From Candidatus Desulforudis audaxviator MP104C (lineage in GTDB: Bacteria; Bacillota; Desulfotomaculia; Desulfotomaculales; Desulforudaceae), in contig NC_010424.1 in assembly GCF_000018425.1 (NCBI RefSeq), positions 1,054,001-1,118,000 on the forward strand: DNA of 64,000 nt. The letters run 5' to 3'. A model generated the notes under the pieces. It searched no databases. It was given only the letters and a program-made list of their open reading frames with translations, and was not told the DNA's origin. The position numbers and the translations under genes were made by a program. Numbering within the stretch: position 1 is the first letter of the stretch; each line of letters begins with the position of its first letter. Of the stretch, positions 39,345 through 47,147 are shown piece by piece.

Positions 39345-39527
39345 CCGGATGACCAGAGGGTATATTCCCCATAACACTTCGTGATAACTGCGAACGGGCG
39401 ATCCGGGGGCCGGTTTGACCGGCAGCGCTCCCCACTTTACCTAGAAATCCCGGAACAACTGGCTTTGCGGGGCATACCCGGACCCGCTTTTCGCCATACT
39501 CTTCCCTTTTCTGCACGGTCGCAAAAA

Positions 39528-39560
39528 CTGGTTTATAAAACATAATCATCAATAAACCAG
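39528..39560 (+). promoter_or_regulatory. AT-rich perfect hairpin upstream of hydrogenase genes
   Basis: CTGGTTTAT (39528-39536) is perfectly complementary to ATAAACCAG (39552-39560) across a 15-base loop. It may be a regulator-binding dyad or an RNA hairpin. The palindrome TTGACTGTCAA follows within 6 bases. Confidence 0.45.
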
Positions 39561-39647
39561 GTATCTTGACTGTCAAACTGGGGTATGGTAGTTTGTCCGT
39601 TAGAGAGTAAGAGTACCCCCCTTGTGTCAAACCCAAACCGGCGCTCG

Positions 39648-39776
39648 TTAGGAAGGAGTGGGTGTAGCAGCCACCGCGCCGGGGGTCGTCCAGTCGGCCC
39701 CAGGATTTCTCGCGCTCCGGTTGTCCCGGCAAGGCCCGTACCACAGGTGCAGGTCCTAAAGGGTGCTTCCCAGGAC
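39648..39776 (+). ncRNA. Candidate structured leader RNA (switch-like)
   Basis: TTAGGA (39648-39653) and TCCTAA (39754-39759) can close a 112-base domain containing three small hairpins (39661-39675, 39681-39701 and 39717-39729). The closing 3' strand overlaps GTCCT (39753-39757), which can instead pair with AGGAC (39772-39776) and is reinforced by GGG/CCC inside. The two folds are mutually exclusive, as in riboswitches. No known class is matched, and there is no T run after the second hairpin. Found by eye; conservation is untested. Confidence 0.35.
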
Positions 39777-40024
39777 TCCTAGTCTATGCCCTTTGTTATC
39801 TAGAACGCATGTCCCGGTCATTTTCTTTCCATAATCTGTCGTATCAAAGAGTAGAGAATGTGCTGGTGGCAACACCGGGCCAGGAAGAGTGTTTTGGCGG
39901 CGCCGTTACCAGTCAGGTAACCGACCGGCATCTCAAAAGCGCGGGGCAAAGTGTAAACGCAATGATTTTTCCATTATGACACCGGAGACACCTAGTTTCA
40001 AAAGAAGGAGAGGAGGCAGTCGAG

Positions 40025-40981
40025 TTGCGCAAGCTTACCAGGCGGGAATTCGTAAAAATGTGCGGTATGTCCGCCGCCGGGCTGAGCCTGATGTCGCTGC
40101 TGGGTCCCCAGATCACCCACGCACTGGCCAAGGCGGTCGAGGACAAGGTGCCCGTCGTCTGGATTCAGGGTGCGAGCTGCACCGGATGTTCGGTTTCGCT
40201 CCTGAATGCCGTGGATCCGTCCATTGAGAAAGTGCTGCTCGAGGTTATCAGCCTGCGCTACCACCCGAACATAATGGCCGCTTCCGGGTATCTGGGCACC
40301 GCGGTCATCGAGGATGTGGCCGCCCGGTTCGCCGGGGAGTTCATCCTGGTCGTCGAAGGCGGCATACCGGTGAACGAGAAGGGCAAGTATTGCGTAATCG
40401 GCAAATTCGGTAAGAAAGAAATGACCGCCCACGAGGCTCTGCTGACCCTGGGCGCCAAAGCCAAGGCGGTCGTGGCCGCCGGTCAATGTGCCGCCTTCGG
40501 CGGGATCCCGGCAGGGGCTCCGAACCCGACCGGTGTGTTGGGCGTTGACGCGGTGCTCAATCCGATGCGCTATCGCCGGCCGCTGGCTAAAAACGTGATC
40601 AATATTTCCAACTGCCCGCTGCATCCGGACCACTTCCTCGGCACCCTCACCTATGTGTTGACCTATAACGAAATCCCCGAACTTGACCGTTACGGGCGCC
40701 CGGTGATGTTTTACGGGCAGTCCATTCACGACAACTGCCCCCGGCGGCCTGACTTTGAAGCCGGCCGTTTCGCCGCCGTAATCGGGGACGAGGGCTGTCT
40801 GGCAGGCCTGGGCTGCAAGGGGTTTATTGCTATGTCGGATTGTCCGCGACGGGGCTGGAACAGCGGGACAAACTGGTGCATCGCGGCCGGGGCGCCGTGT
40901 TATGCTTGTTCGGAGCAGATCTTTCCGGACGGGTGTTCCCCGATTTACGGTGCGATGCCGGTAACCGGGAACGGCAGATAA
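40025..40981 (+). CDS. [NiFe] hydrogenase small subunit, Tat-exported
   Basis: Electron-transfer subunit of a group 1-like membrane-bound [NiFe] hydrogenase, 318 residues. N-terminal Tat signal with twin arginines (LTRREFVKMCG) and a hydrophobic stretch up to about residue 35. Proximal cluster ligands start with SCTGCSVSLL; others include AGQCAAFGG, CPLHPDH, the His/Cys of the medial-distal region (SIHDNCPRR, CLAGLGCKG, DCPRRGWN) and CSEQIFPDGCSP. TTG 40025 follows AAGGAGAGGAGG. It heads an operon with the large subunit, a ferredoxin-type protein and a NrfD/HybB-type membrane protein, so electrons probably pass to menaquinone. Confidence 0.93.
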   Translation: MRKLTRREFVKMCGMSAAGLSLMSLLGPQITHALAKAVEDKVPVVWIQGASCTGCSVSLLNAVDPSIEKVLLEVISLRYHPNIMAASGYLGTAVIEDVAARFAGEFILVVEGGIPVNEKGKYCVIGKFGKKEMTAHEALLTLGAKAKAVVAAGQCAAFGGIPAGAPNPTGVLGVDAVLNPMRYRRPLAKNVINISNCPLHPDHFLGTLTYVLTYNEIPELDRYGRPVMFYGQSIHDNCPRRPDFEAGRFAAVIGDEGCLAGLGCKGFIAMSDCPRRGWNSGTNWCIAAGAPCYACSEQIFPDGCSPIYGAMPVTGNGR

Positions 40982-41000
40982 TTCGTGGAGGTGATGTTTT

Positions 41001-42458
41001 ATGGCTGGCGCACGGAAAATAGTTGTGGATCCGGTAACCCGGATTGAGGGCCACCTGAAAATCGAGGTCGAGTTGGACGGGAACCGGGTGCACGACGCCT
41101 GGTCCACGGGCCTGCTTTTCCGTGGTTTGGAAATCATCTTAAAAGGGCGTGATCCGCGGGACGCCCAGCATATCACCCAACGCATCTGCGGCGTCTGACC
41201 GATCTCGCACGGCATCAGTTCGGTGCTATGTCTCGATGACGCCTTTGGGATCATTCCGCCTAAGAACGGCCGTATTCTGAGAAACCTGATTCAGGGTGCC
41301 AACCTGATTCAGTCACACATTCTTCATTTTTACCATCTGGCCGCGCTTGACTACGTGAAGGGACCGGAAACCGCGCCTTTCGTGCCGCGTTACGAGGGCG
41401 ACTATCGTTTACCGCCGGACGTGACAGCGGTGGTGGTGGGACACTACATCCAGGCGTTAGCGATGCGCCGCAAAGCCCACGAAATGGCAGCGATCTTCGG
41501 GGCGAAAATACCCCACACCACGGTGTTTATCCCCGGTGGCGTAACCTCCACGGTCACGGCTGAGCAGGTGGAGGCCTACGCCCAAAAACTCCGCGAACTG
41601 ATTTCCTTCATCGACAACGTGTATATCCCCGATGTGCTGGCGGTGGCCGGCGCCTACGAGGACTGGTTCTCAGTCGGCGTGGGCACCAAGAACCTGCTGT
41701 CCTACGGCGCTTACCCGTTGACGGACGAGAAAGACCCGAATGGAAAGAACCTCTTCTTCACCCGCGGGGTCTACGCGGGAGGCTCGTTTATGCCGATGTC
41801 CGCCGATCATATCCGTGAACACGTCACGCACTCGTGGTACGAGTCAAAGGCTGGCGGCAAGCACCCCTTCGAGGGAGAGACGGTGCCGGCGGTGGACAAA
41901 CGGGGTGGGTATTCCTGGATCAAGGCTCCCCGGTACGAGTCCTATTCCTGTGAAGTCGGGGCCCTGGCCCGGCAGTGGGTCGGACGCGACCCGCAGGTGA
42001 TCGGTCTTGGGGACAAAGCCTTCTCTGTGATGGGACGGCATTTCGCCCGGGCGATCGAGACGACCAAGGTCGCGCACGCCATGCTGGGCTGGCTCGAAGA
42101 ACTGGAGCCTGGGCAGCCCGCCTTCCGGCCGCACGATGTCCCGGAGAAAGCCAAGGGCTTCGGCCTGACCGAAGCGCCGCGGGGTGCCCTGGGGCACTGG
42201 ATCGAGATCGAAAACCACGTGATCAAGAACTACCAGGCCGTGGTGCCCAGCACCTGGAACATCGGGCCGCGGGACGACAAGGGCGTCCGGGGACCGCTGG
42301 AAGAAGCGCTGGTGGGGACCGAGGTGGCCGACCCGGACAACCCGATCGAACTGGTCCGGATCGTGCGCGCATTCGACCCCTGCATCGCCTGCGCCGTCCA
42401 CGTGATGGAGGTGCGCGGTGGTTCCGGCGTCTCCAGGTTTGTGGTCTCCGGCCGTTAA
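41001..42458 (+). CDS. [NiFe] hydrogenase large subunit with in-frame TGA (selenocysteine) in the N-terminal metal motif
   Basis: Catalytic subunit, 485 residues if TGA at 41196-41198 is read as selenocysteine. Before it the frame encodes [18 protein letters not shown] and ends RICGV; directly after it the same frame continues PISHG and remains homologous to the end. The N-terminal motif RxCGxCxxxH is thus R-I-C63-G-V-U66-P-I-S-H70. In Desulfovibrio-type enzymes this second position is a cysteine bridging Ni and Fe. The C-terminal motif D459-P-C461-I-A-C464-A-V-H467 is all cysteine, followed by an 18-residue tail expected to be removed by a maturation protease. ATG 41001 follows GGAGGTG. Pseudogene or sequencing error is less likely: there is exactly one TGA, exactly at a catalytic Cys, and the NFU gene at 62.7 kb has a parallel TGA. 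Confidence 0.88.
41199..41226 (+). promoter_or_regulatory. Possible SECIS hairpin in the hydrogenase gene
   Basis: Eight bases after the TGA, GCAC (41207-41210) can pair with GTGC (41223-41226) over a 12-base loop that begins GG. Bacterial SECIS elements lie just downstream of the UGA and often have G at the start of the loop. The stem is short and the loop large, so this is weak on its own. Confidence 0.35.
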
Positions 42459-42481
42459 TACTTTTGAGGAGGTGCTAGGCA

Positions 42482-43324
42482 ATGGAACTGGTCGAAAGGG
42501 TGGCTAAGCGCGATCCAGAACGTATGCTGGGAATTTTGTTCGACGGTAGCAAATGTATCGGCTGCCGGGCCTGCCAGATGGCGTGCAAAGAAGCGAATGA
42601 CCTGCCGTACGTTCCGCTGATGGATGCCCAAAACCCGCGGGGCGCGACCGAGAGTGAAAACTGGAACCAACCGCGCCTGGCGGCCTACAACTACATTGTG
42701 ATGAACACTTACCTGGCCCAGGGCAAGGACGGCGGGAAGAAATGGCATCACGTGCGCCGGGCCTGCCTTCACTGCCAGAATCCGCTGTGCTTCGAAGTCT
42801 GTTTCGTGCACTCCTATCGGAAGACTCCGGAGGGCCCGGTCGTTTACGCCCATCCGGAGATCTGCGTCGGCTGCCGGTACTGCCAACTGGCTTGCCCGTT
42901 CCTCACCGTGACATTGGAGTGGGACGATGTGTTTTCCCGGATAAGCAAGTGCCATATGTGCTACCCCTTGGTACAGCAGGGCGGGACGCCCGCCTGTGTG
43001 ACGGCCTGCCCGACCGACGCGCTGAAGTTCGGCAAGCGGGAGGCGTTGCTTCAGGAAGCCAAGGCCCGGATCGCGGCCGCGCCGGATAAGTACGTCGATC
43101 ACGTTTTCGGGGAGAAAGAGGTCGGCGGAACCGGAGTGCTGTACATCTCGGAGGCTCCCTTTGAGGAACTCGGGTTCAACACCGACGTTATGCAAAAGAG
43201 CCCCACGAAGTACACGTGGAAATACATGCAAAAGGCGCCCATTCTGGCCATAAGCCTGCCGATTCTTTTCGCCGCGCTGTATGTGACCACCAAGCGGCGC
43301 GCCGAGAACGAAGGCGGGCACTAG
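42482..43324 (+). CDS. Ferredoxin-type electron-transfer subunit (HybA-like)
   Basis: 280 residues carrying four [4Fe-4S] binding sets: CIGCRACQMACKEAND, CLHCQNPLCFEVCFVHS, CVGCRYCQLACPF and CHMCYPLVQQGGTPACVTACPTD. A hydrophobic helix near the C terminus (about 252-268, ILAISLPILFAALYVTT) can anchor it. Unlike E. coli HybA it shows no Tat signal at the N terminus, so export would need a partner, or it faces the cytoplasm. ATG 42482 follows GAGGAGGTG. It links the hydrogenase small subunit to the membrane quinone module encoded next. Confidence 0.9.
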   Translation: MELVERVAKRDPERMLGILFDGSKCIGCRACQMACKEANDLPYVPLMDAQNPRGATESENWNQPRLAAYNYIVMNTYLAQGKDGGKKWHHVRRACLHCQNPLCFEVCFVHSYRKTPEGPVVYAHPEICVGCRYCQLACPFLTVTLEWDDVFSRISKCHMCYPLVQQGGTPACVTACPTDALKFGKREALLQEAKARIAAAPDKYVDHVFGEKEVGGTGVLYISEAPFEELGFNTDVMQKSPTKYTWKYMQKAPILAISLPILFAALYVTTKRRAENEGGH

Positions 43325-43366
43325 TCGGTGAACGACAAAACATATGGATAAGAGGAGGGTACATCC

Positions 43367-44572
43367 GTGTACGACGAAAGGTATACGAACCGGTTTGGTT
43401 TCCGGCTGACCCCGCTCCGCTGGGCCATGCTGGCCTTTCTCGTCTTCTTCGCGGTGGTCGCCGGCTACCGGTTCGCCTTCGGCCTGGGTGATTCGGGCGG
43501 CTTTATGGGTCCGGTGACCAACTTGAACGACGAGTGGACCTGGGGCTTGTGGAAGTGGCTGGTATTCCCCGCGGTCGCGTTGGCCGGCTGCGGTTACGGC
43601 ACCGTGTTCCTGGCGCACATCCTGCACATCAAGGCGTTCCGGCCGGTCATCCGGGTGGCGATGGTCGTATCGCTCTTGGGCTACACCATCGCGATGACCG
43701 GATTGCTCTTTGACATCACCGTCTACTACAACTTCTGGCGTCCGTTCGTGTACTGGGGCTACACCTCGATCCTGTTTGAAGTGCTCTGGTGTATGACCCT
43801 GTACTGGACCATACAGATCCTGGAGTTCGGGCACATCGCCTTCGAGCGGATTGACGCGCCGCGGATCTACAACCTGCTGGACAAGGCGATGCCGCTTCTG
43901 ATCTGCGTGGGCATCATGCTCCCGTCGCTGCACCAGGCGTCCCTGGGCGGGCTCTTCATCGCCACCGTCAACCTGTATCCCACCTGGTGGTCGACGTGGG
44001 TCCCGTGGTTCTTCATGATCTCCTCCCTGTACGTCGGCCCGGCGGTGGTGGCCTTTTCCTGCTGGGCGCTGGCCCGGATCTACGGCAAGGACTTCAACGA
44101 CTACATGCCGTCCTTGAGCAAACTGACCCTGGTGGGGGCCTACCTGATGGTCTTCTACCTGGTCTTGAAGGTGTGGGACCTGACGGCGCGCGGGGCCTGG
44201 GGTTACGTGTTCAACGGCACGTTGCAGGCGAACATGTACCTTTTGGAGATGGTGCCGTTCTTCCTGGTGCCGCTGGTGATGTTTCTGGTACCGTCCATCC
44301 GGAACTCGGTTGGGGGGCTCATTACCGCTTCGATCCTGAGTTCGACCGGTGTGATCCTGAACCGCACTAACGTGGTCTTCACCGGGATGGCCCAGGCCTA
44401 CGAGCGGTCTTACTTTCCGACCTGGATGGAGTGGGTCGGGTTAATCGGCCTTTTGGTGGGTGCGGTCCTGGTGATCCTCTTCTTCGTGGAGAACTTCCGC
44501 GTGCTGGAAGGGGACCCCGAACATCACGCCAAGAAGGAACCCGCGAAGAAGCCGGTGAGCGTGCACGCCTAA
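43367..44572 (+). CDS. NrfD/HybB family membrane subunit
   Basis: 401-residue polytopic membrane protein with about ten hydrophobic helices, of the NrfD/PsrC/HybB type that exchanges electrons with menaquinone without heme. Recognisable segments are DEWTWGLWKWLVFPAVALAG, RPFVYWGYTSILFEVLWC, PSLHQASLGGLF and the late SIRNSVGGLITASILSSTGVILNR. GTG 43367 follows GAGGAGGG. It closes the hydrogenase operon and is followed by two terminator hairpins. No maturation genes (hypA-F or endopeptidase) are in the window. Confidence 0.93.
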   Translation: MYDERYTNRFGFRLTPLRWAMLAFLVFFAVVAGYRFAFGLGDSGGFMGPVTNLNDEWTWGLWKWLVFPAVALAGCGYGTVFLAHILHIKAFRPVIRVAMVVSLLGYTIAMTGLLFDITVYYNFWRPFVYWGYTSILFEVLWCMTLYWTIQILEFGHIAFERIDAPRIYNLLDKAMPLLICVGIMLPSLHQASLGGLFIATVNLYPTWWSTWVPWFFMISSLYVGPAVVAFSCWALARIYGKDFNDYMPSLSKLTLVGAYLMVFYLVLKVWDLTARGAWGYVFNGTLQANMYLLEMVPFFLVPLVMFLVPSIRNSVGGLITASILSSTGVILNRTNVVFTGMAQAYERSYFPTWMEWVGLIGLLVGAVLVILFFVENFRVLEGDPEHHAKKEPAKKPVSVHA

Positions 44573-44574
44573 CA

Positions 44575-44595
44575 AAAAAGGTCAGACACCTTTTT
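44575..44595. terminator. Bidirectional terminator after the hydrogenase operon
   Basis: AAAAAGG (44575-44581) pairs with CCTTTTT (44589-44595) across a 7-base loop. With its A and T runs it can end transcription from both the hydrogenase operon and the converging GH57 gene. Confidence 0.75.
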
Positions 44596-44598
44596 CTC

Positions 44599-44636
44599 AG
44601 CGGACCGGAGGACAAAGATCCCCCGGTCCGCTATTT
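44599..44636. terminator. Second terminator hairpin between converging operons
   Basis: Perfect 10-base stem AGCGGACCGG (44599-44608) / CCGGTCCGCT (44623-44632), followed by ATTTT on the plus strand. It sits between the hydrogenase operon and the minus-strand GH57 gene. Confidence 0.75.
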
Positions 44637-44674
44637 TGGAAACTGTCTCCTAAAAAGACTTTTTCGCATCCTTG

Positions 44675-46264
44675 CTATTTGGCGGATTTGGCGTACACGG
44701 CATAGTCGATTTCCGGAAAGATGTTGTTTTTGTCTTCCAGTTCCTCAAGCCAGTGACGCTCGATCCGCTGTTCGCGGACCTGGTGCCAGAGCCCCTTGAA
44801 GTTCAGCAAGTGGGTCTTGGTCCGCCGTACGGCGTACTCCACCATTGTATCCGTGGCCATGATGAAGGCCCAGTCGCTGGCTTGGGCGAGCAGCAGCTCG
44901 CGGGCCGCCTGATTCAGCGCCCGGCGTTCCAGGGCGTCGGCGTGCGGGTAGTCGCGGGCCAGCGCGGTCATTTGCTCCGCCGCCCAGTGGAGGTGCCGGT
45001 AAATCCAGTCGTTGGTGTGGTTGAGCCACACCTCGTGGTAACCCTTGTTGCCCCAGCTGGATGAGCAGGGAACGGCGACCTGGTTGCAGGGGAAGCACTT
45101 GAGATACTCCGAGGGAGTGGTCAACTCCACGGTATCCTGGTCATAGGCGATCTTGCGGGCGATTGATTCCAGCCACTCGGGCCCCTCAAACCACCAGTGC
45201 CCGAAAAGCTCGGCGTCGTAGGGTGCCACGATCAGGGGCGGCCGGTCCATGACCCCGGACAAGTAGCGTACCTGGTGTTCACGGTTGAATATGAAGTTCC
45301 CGGCATGCTCGTCCACTCTGGCCCGGGCCCATTTCGGGACGTACGGCTCCTTGTGGTTGCCGGTGCCGGTAATCCGGTAGTACTTGAAGCCGGTGTGCAC
45401 CCGCAGGCCGTTCGGGTGAATATACGGTTTGACGTACTCGAAATCCAGGTCGAATCCGATGTCCCGGTAATACTCCCGGTAGTCGAAATCGCCCGGATAG
45501 CCCTCCTTGGCACTCCAGACCTGTTTAGATGATTCCACGTCTCGTGCGAAGGCGGCCACCCCCGACGGGCAGTAGATCGGGGCGAAAATGCCGAAGCGCG
45601 GGCGGTGGGATGCGAAAAGCAGGCCGTGGGTATCTGTGAAGAAATACCGGATGTTGTACTCTCTCAGGATCTCGTCCAAACCGGCGATGTAGGCGCATTC
45701 CGGCAGCCACAGACCGGCGGGGTCCCGGTCAAAGCACTGACGGAAGGTGTTGACCCCGATTTCTATCTGGGCGCGCACCGCCGCGGGGTGGACCATCATA
45801 AAGGGCAGATAGCCGTGTGTGGCGGCAGATGTAATCAGTTCCACCCGGCCCGTATCGAACAGCTTTTTGAAAGCCAGGATCAGGTTCTTGCCGTAGCGAT
45901 GGGCATAGGAGTTCCGGGCGCCGTGCAGGCGGCCGTGATACATTAGGGCCGTTTCGTGATACGGCGTTCCCCGGGTGCGGTGTACCTCCCGGTCGGCCAG
46001 CTCAAGCATTCTGTCGAGGTGTTGAAGGTAGCGGTGCTGTAAAAAGGGGTCTCCGAACATCGACAAAAGGGTCGGCGACAAAGAGACCGTTAGTTTAAAC
46101 GGCACCCCGTCGTTCAGCAGCCGTTCCAGGCCCCAGATGAGCGGGATATACGTTTCGGTGACGGCCTCGTGGTACCATTTTTCCTCCAAGGAATAAGAGT
46201 GTTCGGGGTGCCGCACAAAAGGCAGGTGGGCATGTAGTACCAGCGCCAGGTATCCTTTCGCCAC
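44675..46264 (-). CDS. GH57 family glycoside hydrolase (probable 1,4-alpha-glucan branching enzyme)
   Basis: 529 residues of the GH57 family with DUF1957-like C-terminal helices. N-terminal LVLHAHLPFVRHPE, the nucleophile region GLWLPECAY and the acid/base region APYDAELFGHWWFEG are as in the branching enzymes of Thermus and Thermococcus. It would introduce alpha-1,6 branches into linear glucan. GTG at 46264 overlaps the stop of the upstream DUF4912 gene by one base, so both are co-transcribed on the minus strand. Amylopullulanase activity is the main alternative within the family. Confidence 0.88.
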   Translation of the reverse strand: MAKGYLALVLHAHLPFVRHPEHSYSLEEKWYHEAVTETYIPLIWGLERLLNDGVPFKLTVSLSPTLLSMFGDPFLQHRYLQHLDRMLELADREVHRTRGTPYHETALMYHGRLHGARNSYAHRYGKNLILAFKKLFDTGRVELITSAATHGYLPFMMVHPAAVRAQIEIGVNTFRQCFDRDPAGLWLPECAYIAGLDEILREYNIRYFFTDTHGLLFASHRPRFGIFAPIYCPSGVAAFARDVESSKQVWSAKEGYPGDFDYREYYRDIGFDLDFEYVKPYIHPNGLRVHTGFKYYRITGTGNHKEPYVPKWARARVDEHAGNFIFNREHQVRYLSGVMDRPPLIVAPYDAELFGHWWFEGPEWLESIARKIAYDQDTVELTTPSEYLKCFPCNQVAVPCSSSWGNKGYHEVWLNHTNDWIYRHLHWAAEQMTALARDYPHADALERRALNQAARELLLAQASDWAFIMATDTMVEYAVRRTKTHLLNFKGLWHQVREQRIERHWLEELEDKNNIFPEIDYAVYAKSAK

Positions 46265-46998
46265 TAGTTGTCACGCCCCCTTCCAACCACCATTTCCGGC
46301 GAACTGATACCAAAGGGGGCGACGCCCAGGCGCTCCTTCATTTCCTCGATTACCAGCGGGGAACTGACCCCGAAATGAATTCTGGTAAGCGAGCGGTAGA
46401 TATCTTCGATCCACATCCACTCCTCGTCCAAGCGGTCGGAAAGAGTGGCGCGGGGGGTGGTGACGATATTGGAGCGAAGCAGAAACACAAACTCGCCATT
46501 GGGCATCAGCCGGCCAAGGTCGACGCAGTAGGTCCGGTCGGGGTTGCCCACCTCTATGTGCCAGTTGTCCGCATCGGCGGACAAAGGGATGTCTACGTAG
46601 CTGTTTGCGTTCCCGCCGTTAAACGCCTCGACGCCGGTGACATCATAAACCCGGAGCACCGGGCGGGAGACCTGCCACGCCCTGCGGCCGCGGCTGGCCT
46701 GGAAGCTTTCCTTCGCGGCCGCGATTTCCCAGTATGCATAAAGCCAGAAAGGGTCCCGGGCCATCAACACCAGGCGGTCCTGTCCATAGCTCCTGGGCAG
46801 TTCCAGCACGTGGTGGGGGGTCGGGGTCCAGGTGGTCGGGCCGGGATCCGGCGTAATCTCGCGCGCCAATTCATGATCGAATTCCCGCGTTCTAATGGTC
46901 TGCGCCGCGGGCTCGTGGGCTTTGCCTTTGCGGGTCAATAAAAAAATCCCCGCGACCAGGGCGACCAGGCCGACAATAACCCAGATTAACGCAGTCAT
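46264..46998 (-). CDS. DUF4912 domain protein with N-terminal membrane anchor
   Basis: 244 residues. A single hydrophobic helix at the N terminus (LIWVIVGLVALVAGIFLLT) is followed by a soluble DUF4912 domain: LPRSYGQDRLVLMARDPFWLYAYWEI, RVYDVTG, YVDIPLSADADNWHIEVG and the VFLLRSNIVTTPR segment. The family is often next to GH57 genes in Firmicutes; its fold suggests carbohydrate binding but its function is not established to my knowledge. ATG at 46998 is preceded on the minus strand by AAGGGGGC. Confidence 0.85.
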   Translation of the reverse strand: MTALIWVIVGLVALVAGIFLLTRKGKAHEPAAQTIRTREFDHELAREITPDPGPTTWTPTPHHVLELPRSYGQDRLVLMARDPFWLYAYWEIAAAKESFQASRGRRAWQVSRPVLRVYDVTGVEAFNGGNANSYVDIPLSADADNWHIEVGNPDRTYCVDLGRLMPNGEFVFLLRSNIVTTPRATLSDRLDEEWMWIEDIYRSLTRIHFGVSSPLVIEEMKERLGVAPFGISSPEMVVGRGRDN

Positions 46999-47147
46999 AA
47001 TGCTGCCCCCTTTGCGAACACTATTTAGAGGAGAGATTGGCACTCTCTTTCACGTAAGAAAATGAAAAGCGGCAAAAAGCTCTTTTTAGTATTCCCCCCG
47101 CACATGGCTTTATTTAAAAAACATCTTGCAAAACTGGAGGTTTAAGC

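Larger units (their letters stand above)
39345..40024 (+). other. 680-bp non-coding leader before the hydrogenase operon
   Basis: No convincing gene on either strand; a 142-codon minus frame has no family character. It holds two structured parts described separately (39528-39560 and 39648-39776), a short palindrome TTGACTGTCAA at 39566-39576, and an unresolved stretch (39840-39960) rich in short inverted repeats. I could not place a convincing promoter. The long leader suggests regulated expression of the hydrogenase. Confidence 0.6.

Noticed and set aside
39316-39744. Minus-strand 142-codon frame in the hydrogenase leader
   Set aside because: No family character and no ribosome-binding site; it overlaps the end of the nucleotidyltransferase gene and strong RNA-like pairing.
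39840-39960. Cobalamin riboswitch-like stretch (AGTCAGGTAACCGACCGGC)
   Set aside because: It faintly resembles a B12 box, but the other conserved parts of the aptamer (GCCACTG, GGTG...TCC core) are missing.
41001-42458. Reading the hydrogenase large subunit as a pseudogene or as two genes
   Set aside because: There is only one TGA, it lies exactly at a catalytic Cys codon, homology is complete on both sides, and a second gene shows the same pattern.
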